Part shown: piece by piece, positions 18,186 through 27,642 of the stretch
Layout of the letters: the number at the start of each line of letters is the position of its first letter
How positions within the stretch are numbered: position 1 is the stretch's first letter
Assembly (NCBI GenBank): GCA_031285765.1
Contig: JAITVO010000093.1
Coordinates: forward strand, 1 to 37,250
Direction of reading: 5' to 3'
Length of the DNA: 37,250 bases
DNA from: Cytophagaceae bacterium
Lineage (GTDB): Bacteria; Bacteroidota; Bacteroidia; Bacteroidales; Marinilabiliaceae
Program-made: the position numbers and the translations under genes
Notes under the pieces: generated by a model
Told to the model about the DNA's origin: nothing
The model's input: only the letters and a program-made list of their open reading frames with translations
Database searches by the model: none

Positions 18186-19379
18186 TTATTTTTCTTTGTT
18201 TATAAAACGCGGGTCGAACGGAATGGCAGTTGCCCGTTTTTCGCTTCTTTTCACATCGTCGAATATATAACGGTACGTAATGTGCCGTTTTCCGAAAGTG
18301 GCGCCAACTGATTCGTGCAACGCTCTCATTCTCGGATTAAAATCGCCAACCCACGACAGCTCGATTTCGGTTATTTGCGGCTTGGTTTTCATAGCTTCGC
18401 GCAAGTGCCAGAATATTCCAGATTCAAGTCCAAGTCGCTGATAATGCGGTGCAACACCCATAATTACAATTCGGGCACGGGTAATTGTTTTTTTCCACTT
18501 GTGATAAGCGAATCGAAGTTTATTCAAAAAATGAAGTTTCCCATCAAGAAGTTTCAGTATCTGATTAATATCGGGAAACATGATAAGAAACGCAACGGGC
18601 TCGTTGTTGTGATACACAAACCAGATAATATCTTCCATCAAGAACGATTTGGCATCGTTCAGCGATTTACGGAGCGTATCGGGATTCATGGGCGTAAAAT
18701 TCTCGTGATATTGCCACGCATCGTTGTAAACTTTAACAAAATCGGAAACAAATTTTTCACTCTCCGCCCAGTTAAAATGACGAAAACTGTAATCGGGCTT
18801 GTTGATAATGCGCTCTGCAATTTTCCAGAACCTTTCGGGAAATGGCTTGGTCAAATCCAAATGATTGCTCACCTGTTCAAAATAGTTTCCAAATCCGTAT
18901 TCTTCAAAAAATGCCTTGTAATAAGATGGATTATACTGCATTCCGAATCCGGGATGTGTAAAACCTTCGACAAGCAATCCCCAAAAGTTGTCGTTTTCGC
19001 CGAAATTAACAGGGCCGTCCATTGCTTCCATTCCGCGTTCGGAGAGCCATTTTTTTGCTGCGTCAAAAAGCATAAACGCTGCTTCTTTGGCGTTAATACA
19101 TTCAAAAAAACCCATGCCGCCCGTAGGCTGGTTGAATCCATAAGCTTTGTTTTTGTTGATAAATGCGGCAACCCGTCCTATGGCTTGCCCGCTATCGTTG
19201 AGCAACAGAAATCGGACAGCCTCTCCGTTTCCGAAAAATTCATTCTTTTGGGTATCAAATATCTCCTCGATGGAAACATCCAGCGGACGAACATAAAATT
19301 TATCGTCTTTGTATATCAGTTTCACTACATTCAAAAACTGCTTTACCTGCATGGGTGTGCTGACTTGAACAACTTGCAT
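18186..19379 (-). CDS. Conserved Bacteroidetes GNAT-like N-acetyltransferase protein
   Basis: IGRVAAFINKNKAY...GGMGFFECINAKEAAFMLFDAAKKWLSERGMEAMDGPVNF GNAT-like core. Confidence 0.75.
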   Translation of the reverse strand: MQVVQVSTPMQVKQFLNVVKLIYKDDKFYVRPLDVSIEEIFDTQKNEFFGNGEAVRFLLLNDSGQAIGRVAAFINKNKAYGFNQPTGGMGFFECINAKEAAFMLFDAAKKWLSERGMEAMDGPVNFGENDNFWGLLVEGFTHPGFGMQYNPSYYKAFFEEYGFGNYFEQVSNHLDLTKPFPERFWKIAERIINKPDYSFRHFNWAESEKFVSDFVKVYNDAWQYHENFTPMNPDTLRKSLNDAKSFLMEDIIWFVYHNNEPVAFLIMFPDINQILKLLDGKLHFLNKLRFAYHKWKKTITRARIVIMGVAPHYQRLGLESGIFWHLREAMKTKPQITEIELSWVGDFNPRMRALHESVGATFGKRHITYRYIFDDVKRSEKRATAIPFDPRFINKEK

Positions 19380-19421
19380 AAATATTAATATTTAGAAAAT
19401 GAATTATATGATTCGGGCGAC

Positions 19422-19429
19422 AAAAGTAG
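19422..19429 (-). promoter_or_regulatory. Bacteroidetes -7 element (TACTTTTG)
   Basis: CAAAAGTA on + strand 43 bp upstream of the 18186..19379 gene. Confidence 0.5.
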
Positions 19430-19467
19430 TGATTTATATAGACTTTTCGAAAAACAATAATATATAA

Positions 19468-19585
19468 GTACAGGGGCGACGCATCTAATTTTTGTCAATA
19501 GGGAATAAAGACGTATCTTTCGCCTCAAAACGTCCAATGGATACCTAATCAAACTTATCAAAAATTAGATGTGTCGATACTGTGC
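19468..19585. mobile_element. MITE-like element, family C (118 bp)
   Basis: TIRs GTACAGGGGCGACGCATCTAATTTTTG / GCACAGTATCGACACATCTAATTTTTG (17 of the inner bases near-perfect). Confidence 0.6.
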
Positions 19586-19625
19586 AATATCCATAAAGAA
19601 AAGATACACATATCCAATATTTTTG

Positions 19626-19633
19626 TATCTTTG
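19626..19633 (+). promoter_or_regulatory. Bacteroidetes -7 element (TATCTTTG)
   Basis: 19 bp upstream of ATG 19652. Confidence 0.55.
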
Positions 19634-19651
19634 CCAAAATTTTTTCAAGCT

Positions 19652-20515
19652 ATGGGTGTAAGACGATTAGTTAAAAACATAAAAAAATACAGGGTTGTGA
19701 ACAATATCTTCAGACGTTATGGAGAACTCTGCAAAAATCATCCCGATGAGGAGATGATTGAAGCCTTAAGATATATCAAGCAAAACGGACCCATTTTAAT
19801 ACCTTATTCTTTGGGTGATAATCCTCCTGTCGAAATTTTGCAGGACGAATCATGTAATCTTAAATATGTGATTCACGAAGGAAAACGTCTTTATTTCAAC
19901 GCTGCTAAAAGCGACCATGCCATAACACTTCTGGTTTCGGATTTGATAAACGAACAAAACATTAACTCACCACACTGTTACCATTCTGAAAATTTTGACG
20001 CAGAGGAGGGCGATATTCTTTTCGACATAGGCGCTGCCGAAGGTATCTATGCTCTGTCGGTTATCAATAAAGTAAATAAAGTGGTTTTGTTTGAATGTGA
20101 ATCGGAATGGTTTGAACCTCTTAAAAAAACATTTGAACCATGGAACGATAAAGTGGTGATTGTGAAAAAATATGTGTCGGACAGCGATAGTGATACTACA
20201 ATTACGATTGACTCTTTTCTTGAGCAGCATAGCGAATATGTCGATAAATCGCTGCTGTTTAAAGTAGATGTGGAAGGAGCTGAAGAATCGGTACTCAAAG
20301 GAATGAAAAATACATTGGCGAACAGAAACGTCAAAGCTGCAATATGTGTTTATCATAAGCGAAACGATTATGCAACGTTGAGCCAAATGATGCTGAATCA
20401 TGGATATAATGTGGAAACATCGAAAAGATACATGCTGCTTCACGACGACTGGAACGATGAATACTCTCCCTATTACCTTACGAGAGGTGTTATTTATTGT
20501 CGCAAAAATGTTTGA
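19652..20515 (+). CDS. FkbM family methyltransferase
   Basis: EGDILFDIGAAEGIYALSVI..VVLFECES and LLFKVDVEGAEESVLKGMK motifs. ATG 19652 preferred over GTG 19571, which lies in a repeat. Confidence 0.85.
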   Translation: MGVRRLVKNIKKYRVVNNIFRRYGELCKNHPDEEMIEALRYIKQNGPILIPYSLGDNPPVEILQDESCNLKYVIHEGKRLYFNAAKSDHAITLLVSDLINEQNINSPHCYHSENFDAEEGDILFDIGAAEGIYALSVINKVNKVVLFECESEWFEPLKKTFEPWNDKVVIVKKYVSDSDSDTTITIDSFLEQHSEYVDKSLLFKVDVEGAEESVLKGMKNTLANRNVKAAICVYHKRNDYATLSQMMLNHGYNVETSKRYMLLHDDWNDEYSPYYLTRGVIYCRKNV

Positions 20516-20608
20516 TAATATACGATTTTCTTCGCTGGAATATACTGATTTTTAGAAATACAAAATATTTGTACTACCTTTGCGATGCTATTTTGAAAAA
20601 TAAAAGAC

Positions 20609-20692
20609 ATGAAAACTGTAAAAATTGCCATAGACGCCAGTTTATCCATAACTAAACTGAAAAACTGCACTCTCGCTGATTTGGGGAAATGA
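20609..20692 (+). CDS. Candidate 27-aa small ORF MKTVKIAIDASLSITKLKNCTLADLGK
   Basis: ATG...TGA in the 220-bp gap, preceded by TACCTTTG at 20575-20582 and an A-rich leader. Not in the ORF track. Confidence 0.25.
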   Translation: MKTVKIAIDASLSITKLKNCTLADLGK

Positions 20693-20739
20693 AAGTTTCT
20701 TTTAATTAAATTCTCTCTTAATATAAAAATAACAACTTA

Positions 20740-21690
20740 ATGAATACTCCAGTCCTGTTTATTATTTTCAACAGACCCGATACTACCGAAAAGGTATTTG
20801 ATGAAATAAGAAAAATTAAGCCAAAATACTTTTATGTGGCTGCCGATGGTCCGAGAGATAACAGACACGACGATTTGGTTTTGTGCGAAAAAACCCGTTC
20901 AATTATTGAAAAAATTGACTGGGACTGCGAATTGAAAACGCTGTTCAGAGAAAACAATTTAGGTTGCCGAAAAGCGGTAAGTTTGGCTATTACATGGTTT
21001 TTCGATAACGTAGAAGAAGGAATTATTTTGGAAGACGACTGTTTGCCCGCCCAAAGTTTTTTCGGATTCTGCTCCATGATGTTGGAAAAATACAGACATG
21101 ATGAACGCATCGGTCATATTTCGGGGGGAAATTATCAGATGGGAGTCAGTCGCGGCGATGGAAGCTATTATTTTTCGTGGATGACAAATGTATGGGGTTG
21201 GGCAAGCTGGCGAAGGATATGGAAAGATTTTGACGTGAATATTGAAAAGTTTCCCAAATTCAAAGAATTAAAATATATAGAACGAATGGCAAGCCACGCC
21301 CCTTTCAAAAATTCGTGGCTGCACGCTTTTGAAGTTCATCATCAAGGATGGGACAGTTGGGATTATCAATATTCTTTTTTGAATTTAATCAACAATCGGC
21401 TCTCAATAATTCCCAACTGTAATTTGGTTACGAATATAGGTTTCGATAACGAAAAAGCTGCAACACATTTCAGAGCAAACCATCCTTTGGCAAACATTCC
21501 TTTGACAGAAATAAACTTAGCAAATATAAAAAAAACACAACCAACATTTATTGTGGGAGATATTGAGGCAGATATTCACTTCCAGTTGATAGAACAGAAT
21601 TATCTGAAAAAAAACCTGCTGTCGCGATTGAACAGAAATATAAGATATGCAATAAAACAGGCGTTTAGAGGAGAATTAATATTACACTGA
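20740..21690 (+). CDS. Glycosyltransferase (GT2/GT-A-like nucleotide-diphospho-sugar transferase)
   Basis: PVLFIIFNRPDTTEKVFDEI, VAADGPRD, GIILEDDCLPAQSFF (DxD-like), WGWASWRRIW. Confidence 0.85.
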   Translation: MNTPVLFIIFNRPDTTEKVFDEIRKIKPKYFYVAADGPRDNRHDDLVLCEKTRSIIEKIDWDCELKTLFRENNLGCRKAVSLAITWFFDNVEEGIILEDDCLPAQSFFGFCSMMLEKYRHDERIGHISGGNYQMGVSRGDGSYYFSWMTNVWGWASWRRIWKDFDVNIEKFPKFKELKYIERMASHAPFKNSWLHAFEVHHQGWDSWDYQYSFLNLINNRLSIIPNCNLVTNIGFDNEKAATHFRANHPLANIPLTEINLANIKKTQPTFIVGDIEADIHFQLIEQNYLKKNLLSRLNRNIRYAIKQAFRGELILH

Positions 21691-22916
21691 TGAAAGATAA
21701 AAAGATAGCATTTGTCGTGTTCCGATACGGAATAGACATAAACGGTGGAGCCGAATACCATTGTCGCATGTTAGCCGAAAGACTGGCAGACGGGTATAAT
21801 GTTGAAGTATTAACTACTTGCATCAGGTATTTAACTACATGCGCAAATGAGTTTTATCCGGGCATAGAAGAACTGAACGGCGTAACCGTCCGTCGTTTTT
21901 TCGCACTTGCTGAAGCCGGTTGCAATGCCTCCGACTTCAACAATAAAAAAATTAAAATAGCACGAAAATTGCGGCGACGACTTTACCGGATGGGAGTTTT
22001 GAAATTTTTCCCGATAAAATATAAAAAATATCGGCAGCTTGAGTTGGAACTTTTTGGAAACCTGAAAGCTAACAGTCCCGAATTACTCAATTTTTTATCG
22101 GAACATAAAGACGACTACCACAAAATTATTTTCCTTACTTATATGACGCCATCAACCATACTTGGCATTAATATATGTAAAGAAAAATCCATTTTAATAC
22201 CTACGGCGCACAATGAGGGGATGCTGTTTTATCCGGTAATGACCGATGTATTCAGTTTTCCGGCACATATTGCATTCAATACTGTATCGGAACAAAAACT
22301 GTGTTCAAATATTTTTAACGATATGGCGGCAAATTCAATCGTAGGAGTAAAATTCAATGAAGCGGAGCCTGCCAACTTTGATACGGTAAAACAGAAATAT
22401 AATATCCCTGACAACTATATTCTTTATGTGGGACGGGTTGAACCGGGTAAAACAGGAAAATTAGTTGAATATTTTCTGAAATTCAAGAACGAAAACAGCA
22501 CTGTAAAACACAAACTGGTTATGACAGGTGGCATCGGTATGTCCGTAGTCAATAATCCGAACATTATTTATACCGGCTATGTTACTGAGGAAGAGAAATT
22601 CTGTCTGATTAAAAATTCGGCAGTCGTTGTTAATCCCTCCTTGTGGGAAAGCCTTTCACTGATTGTGCTTGAAGCGCTATCCATGGAGATTCCCGTACTG
22701 GTAAATGGAGGTTGCGATGTTTTAAAAGAACATATCAAAAAAAGTAACGCCGGCTTCTTTTACGAAAATTATAAACAGTTCCACAATTCGTTATTTAAAC
22801 TGTTAGACTCCGAAACGTTGCGAAATCAAATGGGTGCACTTGGCAAAAAATATGTTGATAATAATTACGAATGGGATATTATTATCGGCAAACTGCGAAA
22901 CATTATTGAAAGTTGA
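21690..22916 (+). CDS. Glycosyltransferase family 4
   Basis: GGAEYHCRMLAERLAD..VEVLTT, YILYVGRVEPGKTGKLVEYF, NPSLWESLSLIVLEALSMEIPVLVNG. Confidence 0.9.
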   Translation: MKDKKIAFVVFRYGIDINGGAEYHCRMLAERLADGYNVEVLTTCIRYLTTCANEFYPGIEELNGVTVRRFFALAEAGCNASDFNNKKIKIARKLRRRLYRMGVLKFFPIKYKKYRQLELELFGNLKANSPELLNFLSEHKDDYHKIIFLTYMTPSTILGINICKEKSILIPTAHNEGMLFYPVMTDVFSFPAHIAFNTVSEQKLCSNIFNDMAANSIVGVKFNEAEPANFDTVKQKYNIPDNYILYVGRVEPGKTGKLVEYFLKFKNENSTVKHKLVMTGGIGMSVVNNPNIIYTGYVTEEEKFCLIKNSAVVVNPSLWESLSLIVLEALSMEIPVLVNGGCDVLKEHIKKSNAGFFYENYKQFHNSLFKLLDSETLRNQMGALGKKYVDNNYEWDIIIGKLRNIIES

Positions 22917-22935
22917 GGGTTGGAAAGCATAATTC

Positions 22936-24006
22936 TCAACTTATGCTCAACATTTCCATGTAAATTTCACGATATTTTTCCATGTGCTTTGCGTATGAAA
23001 AATTTTCGGCATAAAGCCTGTTTTTTTCGGCATTATCAGGCGATGCGTAAAATAGTGGTAAATGCCTGTCGATAACTTCTTTCATTCGGTCGGTATCAAA
23101 ACTGTCCCAAAAGAAAGCACAATCGCCGCCAATTTCTTTCAAACTTGTTTCTTTTGACGAAAAAACGGGTTTGCCAAACGACATGGCTTCGATAACCGGC
23201 AATCCAAAGCCTTCGAGCAGCGAAGGAAACAGAAACGCTTCGCAGTTGGTGTAGAGCCACGTGCGTTCTTCATTGCTAACCGTACCTGTCAGGTGTACAT
23301 TGTGGAGTTTTTCTGTTTCTATCATGTCGAGCATCTTTTGTGCGTATGGCATAACAATTTTTCCCGCTACATAAAGTTCCTTTTCGGGAAACAGTTTCAT
23401 AAGTGGAAGAAGAACATGAAAATTTTTCTTAGCATTTGTTTCTCCAATAGTGAAGAAAAAAGGCTTGTCATTTTTTACAAAATCAGGCTTTTTTTGATTT
23501 TGCACATCAAAAAGATTAACACCATTGTAAACAACGTCGATTTTCTTTTTTCTCAATTTGAAATTTTTTGTAACCTCATCTTTTGTAAATTGGGAGATAC
23601 ATACAATTTTAGAGGCTCTGTTTACTTTTCGCCGGATACGTCTGTAATATTTTTTGATTTTTGCTCCTTTTTTTTCGTACAGAAAGTTAAGATCATGAAT
23701 GGTGAGAATATATTTTGTATTCCAATAAAAAGGAGGATATTTTGATAACTGATGAATAGCATGCCAAACATCATATTTGCCGGTCAAAAAGGGGAGAAAC
23801 TTTTTCCGGTTGTTCGATTCTACGTATTTAACTTCGCTGCCAAAGATTCCGAAGAGTTCTTTAGGCATAAGCAGGTAAAGTTCGTAATTGGCTGAAGCCG
23901 AATAATTTTCTTTAAAATAATATCCGTAGTTCAGTGCAACTTGCCCCAAACCGCAGTAAACGTTTTTAAGGATGGATAAATCAACAAGTATTTTTTTCTT
24001 TTTCAT
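22936..24006 (-). CDS. Glycosyltransferase family 4
   Basis: ILTIHDLNFLYEKKGAK, FFFTIGETNAKKNFHVLLP, FPSLLEGFGLPVIEAMSFGKPVFSS. Confidence 0.92.
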   Translation of the reverse strand: MKKKKILVDLSILKNVYCGLGQVALNYGYYFKENYSASANYELYLLMPKELFGIFGSEVKYVESNNRKKFLPFLTGKYDVWHAIHQLSKYPPFYWNTKYILTIHDLNFLYEKKGAKIKKYYRRIRRKVNRASKIVCISQFTKDEVTKNFKLRKKKIDVVYNGVNLFDVQNQKKPDFVKNDKPFFFTIGETNAKKNFHVLLPLMKLFPEKELYVAGKIVMPYAQKMLDMIETEKLHNVHLTGTVSNEERTWLYTNCEAFLFPSLLEGFGLPVIEAMSFGKPVFSSKETSLKEIGGDCAFFWDSFDTDRMKEVIDRHLPLFYASPDNAEKNRLYAENFSYAKHMEKYREIYMEMLSIS

Positions 24007-24016
24007 ATCCGCAATA

Positions 24017-25138
24017 TTAAATGATGCTTCGGTAAACAGCCATCAGGTTTTCGGCAACTTTTTCGTCGGTAAACAGGTCGGCATGGGCAAATCCTTTTTG
24101 TACCATGCTTTGGCGAAGTTCGGTATTGCCAAAAATTTTGCCGAGAGCGTGCGCCATTTCTTCGGCGTTATCGTAATCGACATACAGAGCTGCGTCGCCG
24201 CCGGTTTCGCGAAAGCAACTGCCGTTGGATGTGAGTACAGGCGTGCCTGTGCAGAGCGCTTCGAGGATGGGAATACCAAAACCTTCGTAGCGCGAGGGGT
24301 AAACAAATACGGACGACAGGGTGTAAATTGTTGGTAAATCTTTGGTTGGCACACCATGCAGAAAAATCACTTGGTCATTGAGTTTCAGGTCGGCTATCAA
24401 TTGTTTTACTTCAATCAGATAATCCGATTTGTTGCCTATTACCACAAGCGGAATATTGAGTTTTGCAATATGCATTGCCCTTATTACGGTTTCAAGATTT
24501 TTACGTTTTTCGATAGCGCCTACGTCGAGCATAAAATCGTGGGGAAAGTTGTATTTTTCGCGAATATTTTTCATTTCTTCCTCCGTTGGTTTTTGCCTGA
24601 AAATATTGCTGCATCCCTGATAAACCACATCTATTTTTGCCGGGTCAGCGCCGAAAAACTCTACAAAATCGTTTCCTGTTTGTTGGCTTATGGCAATAAT
24701 ACGGTCGGCAGCCTTAACACTGTATTTGTTTTTCTGCTCGAATATTTTGCGGTAAACAGCGGGATAGAGTTCGGGAAATCGCATAAAAATAGCGTCGTGC
24801 ATTGTAACAACGGTTCCCACCTTTGTGTTATGAATACCGTAAGGCAGTTCCTGACTGAGCCCGTGATAAATGTCGGGCTTCAATCCGTTAATCAGCGACA
24901 GGCATCCGCTGCTTCGCCATACGCCGGGGAACATCCTGTAAAAGGTATTTTGAGGAACGATTGCTTCGGCATTATGCGGAACATCGAACAATTTTTCGCC
25001 CGAAGGCTTTATCGGACTGAAAAGGAAATACCGATTATCGGCAAATCGTCCGGTCATAAGCCTGATGATGTCGCGGCTGTAATTTCCCAAGCCTCTGTTG
25101 TTGTGGAATGCCCGCTTTGCGTCGAATGCCAAAATCAT
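24017..25138 (-). CDS. Glycosyltransferase family 4
   Basis: TMHDAIFMRFPELYP, FMLDVGAIEKRKNLETVIRAM, YPSRYEGFGIPILEALCTGTPVLTS. Confidence 0.93.
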   Translation of the reverse strand: MILAFDAKRAFHNNRGLGNYSRDIIRLMTGRFADNRYFLFSPIKPSGEKLFDVPHNAEAIVPQNTFYRMFPGVWRSSGCLSLINGLKPDIYHGLSQELPYGIHNTKVGTVVTMHDAIFMRFPELYPAVYRKIFEQKNKYSVKAADRIIAISQQTGNDFVEFFGADPAKIDVVYQGCSNIFRQKPTEEEMKNIREKYNFPHDFMLDVGAIEKRKNLETVIRAMHIAKLNIPLVVIGNKSDYLIEVKQLIADLKLNDQVIFLHGVPTKDLPTIYTLSSVFVYPSRYEGFGIPILEALCTGTPVLTSNGSCFRETGGDAALYVDYDNAEEMAHALGKIFGNTELRQSMVQKGFAHADLFTDEKVAENLMAVYRSII

Positions 25139-25176
25139 AATAAATTGTATATTTATTAATTGTCCGAATGAAAATG

Positions 25177-25184
25177 CAAATGTA
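25177..25184 (-). promoter_or_regulatory. Bacteroidetes -7 element (TACATTTG)
   Basis: CAAATGTA on + strand 39 bp upstream of the 24017..25138 gene. Confidence 0.5.
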
Positions 25185-25221
25185 AGAGTTGTTTTTTTAA
25201 ATACAAAACCGAATCAATATT

Positions 25222-25308
25222 ATTTACTTATGTTATGCATCTTGAATTGAAAATCGACGAAATAAAAATCGAGCATTTTCAAAGCATTTAAAAATAACAT
25301 GATGTAAA
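25222..25308. mobile_element. Degenerate TGCGTAACAT-type inverted-repeat element (87 bp)
   Basis: ATTTACTTATGTTATGCA ... AAATAACATGATGTAAA. Confidence 0.35.
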
Positions 25309-25368
25309 GATGAAAATTTCAATCATTCGCGCCTGTAACGAAACTGTGAAAAATAAGAATTTATTTAC

Positions 25369-25376
25369 TACTTTTG
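25369..25376 (+). promoter_or_regulatory. Bacteroidetes -7 element (TACTTTTG)
   Basis: 24 bp upstream of ATG 25400, inside the ORF-track N-terminal extension. Confidence 0.6.
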
Positions 25377-25399
25377 CCGGCAGATTAATAAATAATAAA

Positions 25400-26251
25400 A
25401 TGCAAAACACACTGTTTTATATTATTACAACAGCAGCGCTGCTAACAGCCTCGTGCAAACCGTCGCAAACAACTCAGCCAAATCCACCCATTGTAACTGT
25501 TGATGGATACACGCTTACGATGAACGATATAAAAAAGGGAATACCCGAAAATCTTCTTGTTACTGACAGCGTGGCGGTGGTTGAAGATTACATTAATCGC
25601 TGGGTAAAGACCCGACTCACTTTGCGGCAGGCTGAACAGAACCTTTCGCCCGACGAAAAAAATGTTGAACAGAAATTGGACAGTTATCGCACTTCACTGC
25701 TGGTGTATCTTTATCAGCAAAAAATTCTGGAACAAAAATATACGCCACTACTCACCGACAGCGAAATAAGGCAGTATTACAACGAAATGCAGGATAACTT
25801 CACATTGCAGGAAAATATTTTCAAAGGACTTTATATTAAGGTGCCGAAAGACAGTCCCAACCAAAACCGGCTCAAACAGTGGTATCGCTCAAGTAAACAG
25901 GAAGATTTGGTTAATCTCGAAGCGTATTGCTATCAATATGCCCGTCAGTACGACAATTTTATGGACAACTGGGTTGCCTTTCGCCGTATTAACCGCATGC
26001 TGCCCGAACAGATTCCGAATGAAGACCGCTTTTTGCAGTGGAATAAAAGTTACGAGGCACACGATTCGCTCTTTAATTATTACATAAGCATTCATGAGTA
26101 TATGCTTACAGGCGTTACGGCTCCGCTGACTTACGTTGAAAGAAGAATAAAAGCAATTTTGCTGAATAAGAAACGTGGCGAATTTATTCAACAATTGGAA
26201 CAGGATTTGTATGACGACGCGCAGCGCGAAAAAATCATTAAATTCCATTAG
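25400..26251 (+). CDS. Periplasmic lipoprotein of the SurA/PpiC N-terminal type
   Basis: Lipobox TAALLTASC from ATG 25400; VDGYTLTMNDIKKGIPENL SurA_N-like start; next to a SurA-like gene; no clear rotamase motif. Confidence 0.75.
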   Translation: MQNTLFYIITTAALLTASCKPSQTTQPNPPIVTVDGYTLTMNDIKKGIPENLLVTDSVAVVEDYINRWVKTRLTLRQAEQNLSPDEKNVEQKLDSYRTSLLVYLYQQKILEQKYTPLLTDSEIRQYYNEMQDNFTLQENIFKGLYIKVPKDSPNQNRLKQWYRSSKQEDLVNLEAYCYQYARQYDNFMDNWVAFRRINRMLPEQIPNEDRFLQWNKSYEAHDSLFNYYISIHEYMLTGVTAPLTYVERRIKAILLNKKRGEFIQQLEQDLYDDAQREKIIKFH

Positions 26252-26257
26252 TTTTCT

Positions 26258-26265
26258 TATCTTTG
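26258..26265 (+). promoter_or_regulatory. Bacteroidetes -7 element (TATCTTTG)
   Basis: 19 bp upstream of ATG 26284. Confidence 0.6.
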
Positions 26266-26283
26266 CCGCCAAATTTTTAAAAT

Positions 26284-27642
26284 ATGATGTTTAAAACAAA
26301 GAGTTTTTATGCGGGAATCATCTGGGCAATGCTGTTTGTCCCGCAGTTGCTGAAAGCGCAGTCAAATGTAATCGACGAAGTGATTGCCGTTGTTGGCGAC
26401 TCGCCCATTCTCCGTTCCGACGTCGAATCGCAGTACCAGCAAGTAATGATGCAGGGTTCCAACTACGCGGGCGACCTCAAGTGTCACATTTTTGAACAGT
26501 TGCTGCTGCAAAAGCTGCTGCTCGAACAGGCAAAAATTGACAGTGTTGAGGTAAGCGAAAACACTGTAATTTCGTATGTTGACCGTCAGATTAACGAGTT
26601 CATTAACCGCGCAGGTTCAAAAGAGAAGCTCGAAGAGTGGCTTAACAAACCTCTTTACCAGATTAAGCAGGAGCAGCGCAATATTATTCGCGACCAGCTG
26701 ATTACGCAACAGATGCAGGGCAATATTACGGGCGATATTAAAGTTACGCCATCCGAAATCAGGAGCTTTTACCGCAGCCATTCCGACACGTTGCCTCAAG
26801 TGCCTGCACAGTTCGAAGTACAGCAAATCACTGTTTATCCGCAAATATCAGTCGAAGAAACTGAAGCCGTAAAAGCCCGCCTGCGCGATTTTCAGCGTCA
26901 GGTAAACGAGGGGCGCGACTTTGCAACTTTGGCAGTGCTTTATTCCGAAGACCCGGGCAGCGCTGCACGCGGCGGCGAAATGGGCTACATGTCGCGTGCC
27001 GAGTTTGTTCCCGAATTTGCGCAGGTTGCATTTAATCTTCAGGATAAAAATAAAATATCGAAGATTGTAGAAACCGAATTTGGCTTTCACATCATTCAGC
27101 TGGTTGACCGTCAGGGCGACCGTATCAATGCGCGCCACATTCTACTGCGTCCCAAAGCCAAACCTGAAGCCATTGAGGAAGCAAAACGGCGAGCCGATTC
27201 GCTTGCTACCGTTATCCGAAACGGCGATATGTCGTTTGAAGAAGTCGCCCTGCGCTATTCGATGGACAAAGATACAAGAGCCAATGGCGGAACAATGGTA
27301 AATCCTCAAAATCAGTCCACCAAGTTTCAGGTGCAGCAAATAGCCGCCGACATTTACCGACAAGTAGAAAAAATGAAACCCAACGATATTTCCAACGCTT
27401 TTTTGATGAAAGACGAACGTTTGGGCAAAGATTATTATGCAATTATTAAACTGAAATCGTTCAACGAGCCTCACAAAGCCAATCTACAGGACGATTATCA
27501 GTTACTTCAATCCCTTCTGGAAGAGGAAAAGAGTCAGGATAGTTTCAAAAAGTGGATAACGAAACGTCAGCAGGAAAATTACATTTCCATCAGTCCCAAC
27601 TGGATTAACTGCGAATTTGAATTTAAAGGGTGGGTGAAATAA
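26284..27642 (+). CDS. SurA-like peptidylprolyl isomerase with two parvulin-type regions
   Basis: VIDEVIAVVGDSPILRSDVE; FATLAVLYSEDPGSAARGGEMGYMSRAEFVPEFAQVAFNL; ARHILLRPK...FEEVALRYSMDKDTRANGG. Confidence 0.92.
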   Translation: MMFKTKSFYAGIIWAMLFVPQLLKAQSNVIDEVIAVVGDSPILRSDVESQYQQVMMQGSNYAGDLKCHIFEQLLLQKLLLEQAKIDSVEVSENTVISYVDRQINEFINRAGSKEKLEEWLNKPLYQIKQEQRNIIRDQLITQQMQGNITGDIKVTPSEIRSFYRSHSDTLPQVPAQFEVQQITVYPQISVEETEAVKARLRDFQRQVNEGRDFATLAVLYSEDPGSAARGGEMGYMSRAEFVPEFAQVAFNLQDKNKISKIVETEFGFHIIQLVDRQGDRINARHILLRPKAKPEAIEEAKRRADSLATVIRNGDMSFEEVALRYSMDKDTRANGGTMVNPQNQSTKFQVQQIAADIYRQVEKMKPNDISNAFLMKDERLGKDYYAIIKLKSFNEPHKANLQDDYQLLQSLLEEEKSQDSFKKWITKRQQENYISISPNWINCEFEFKGWVK

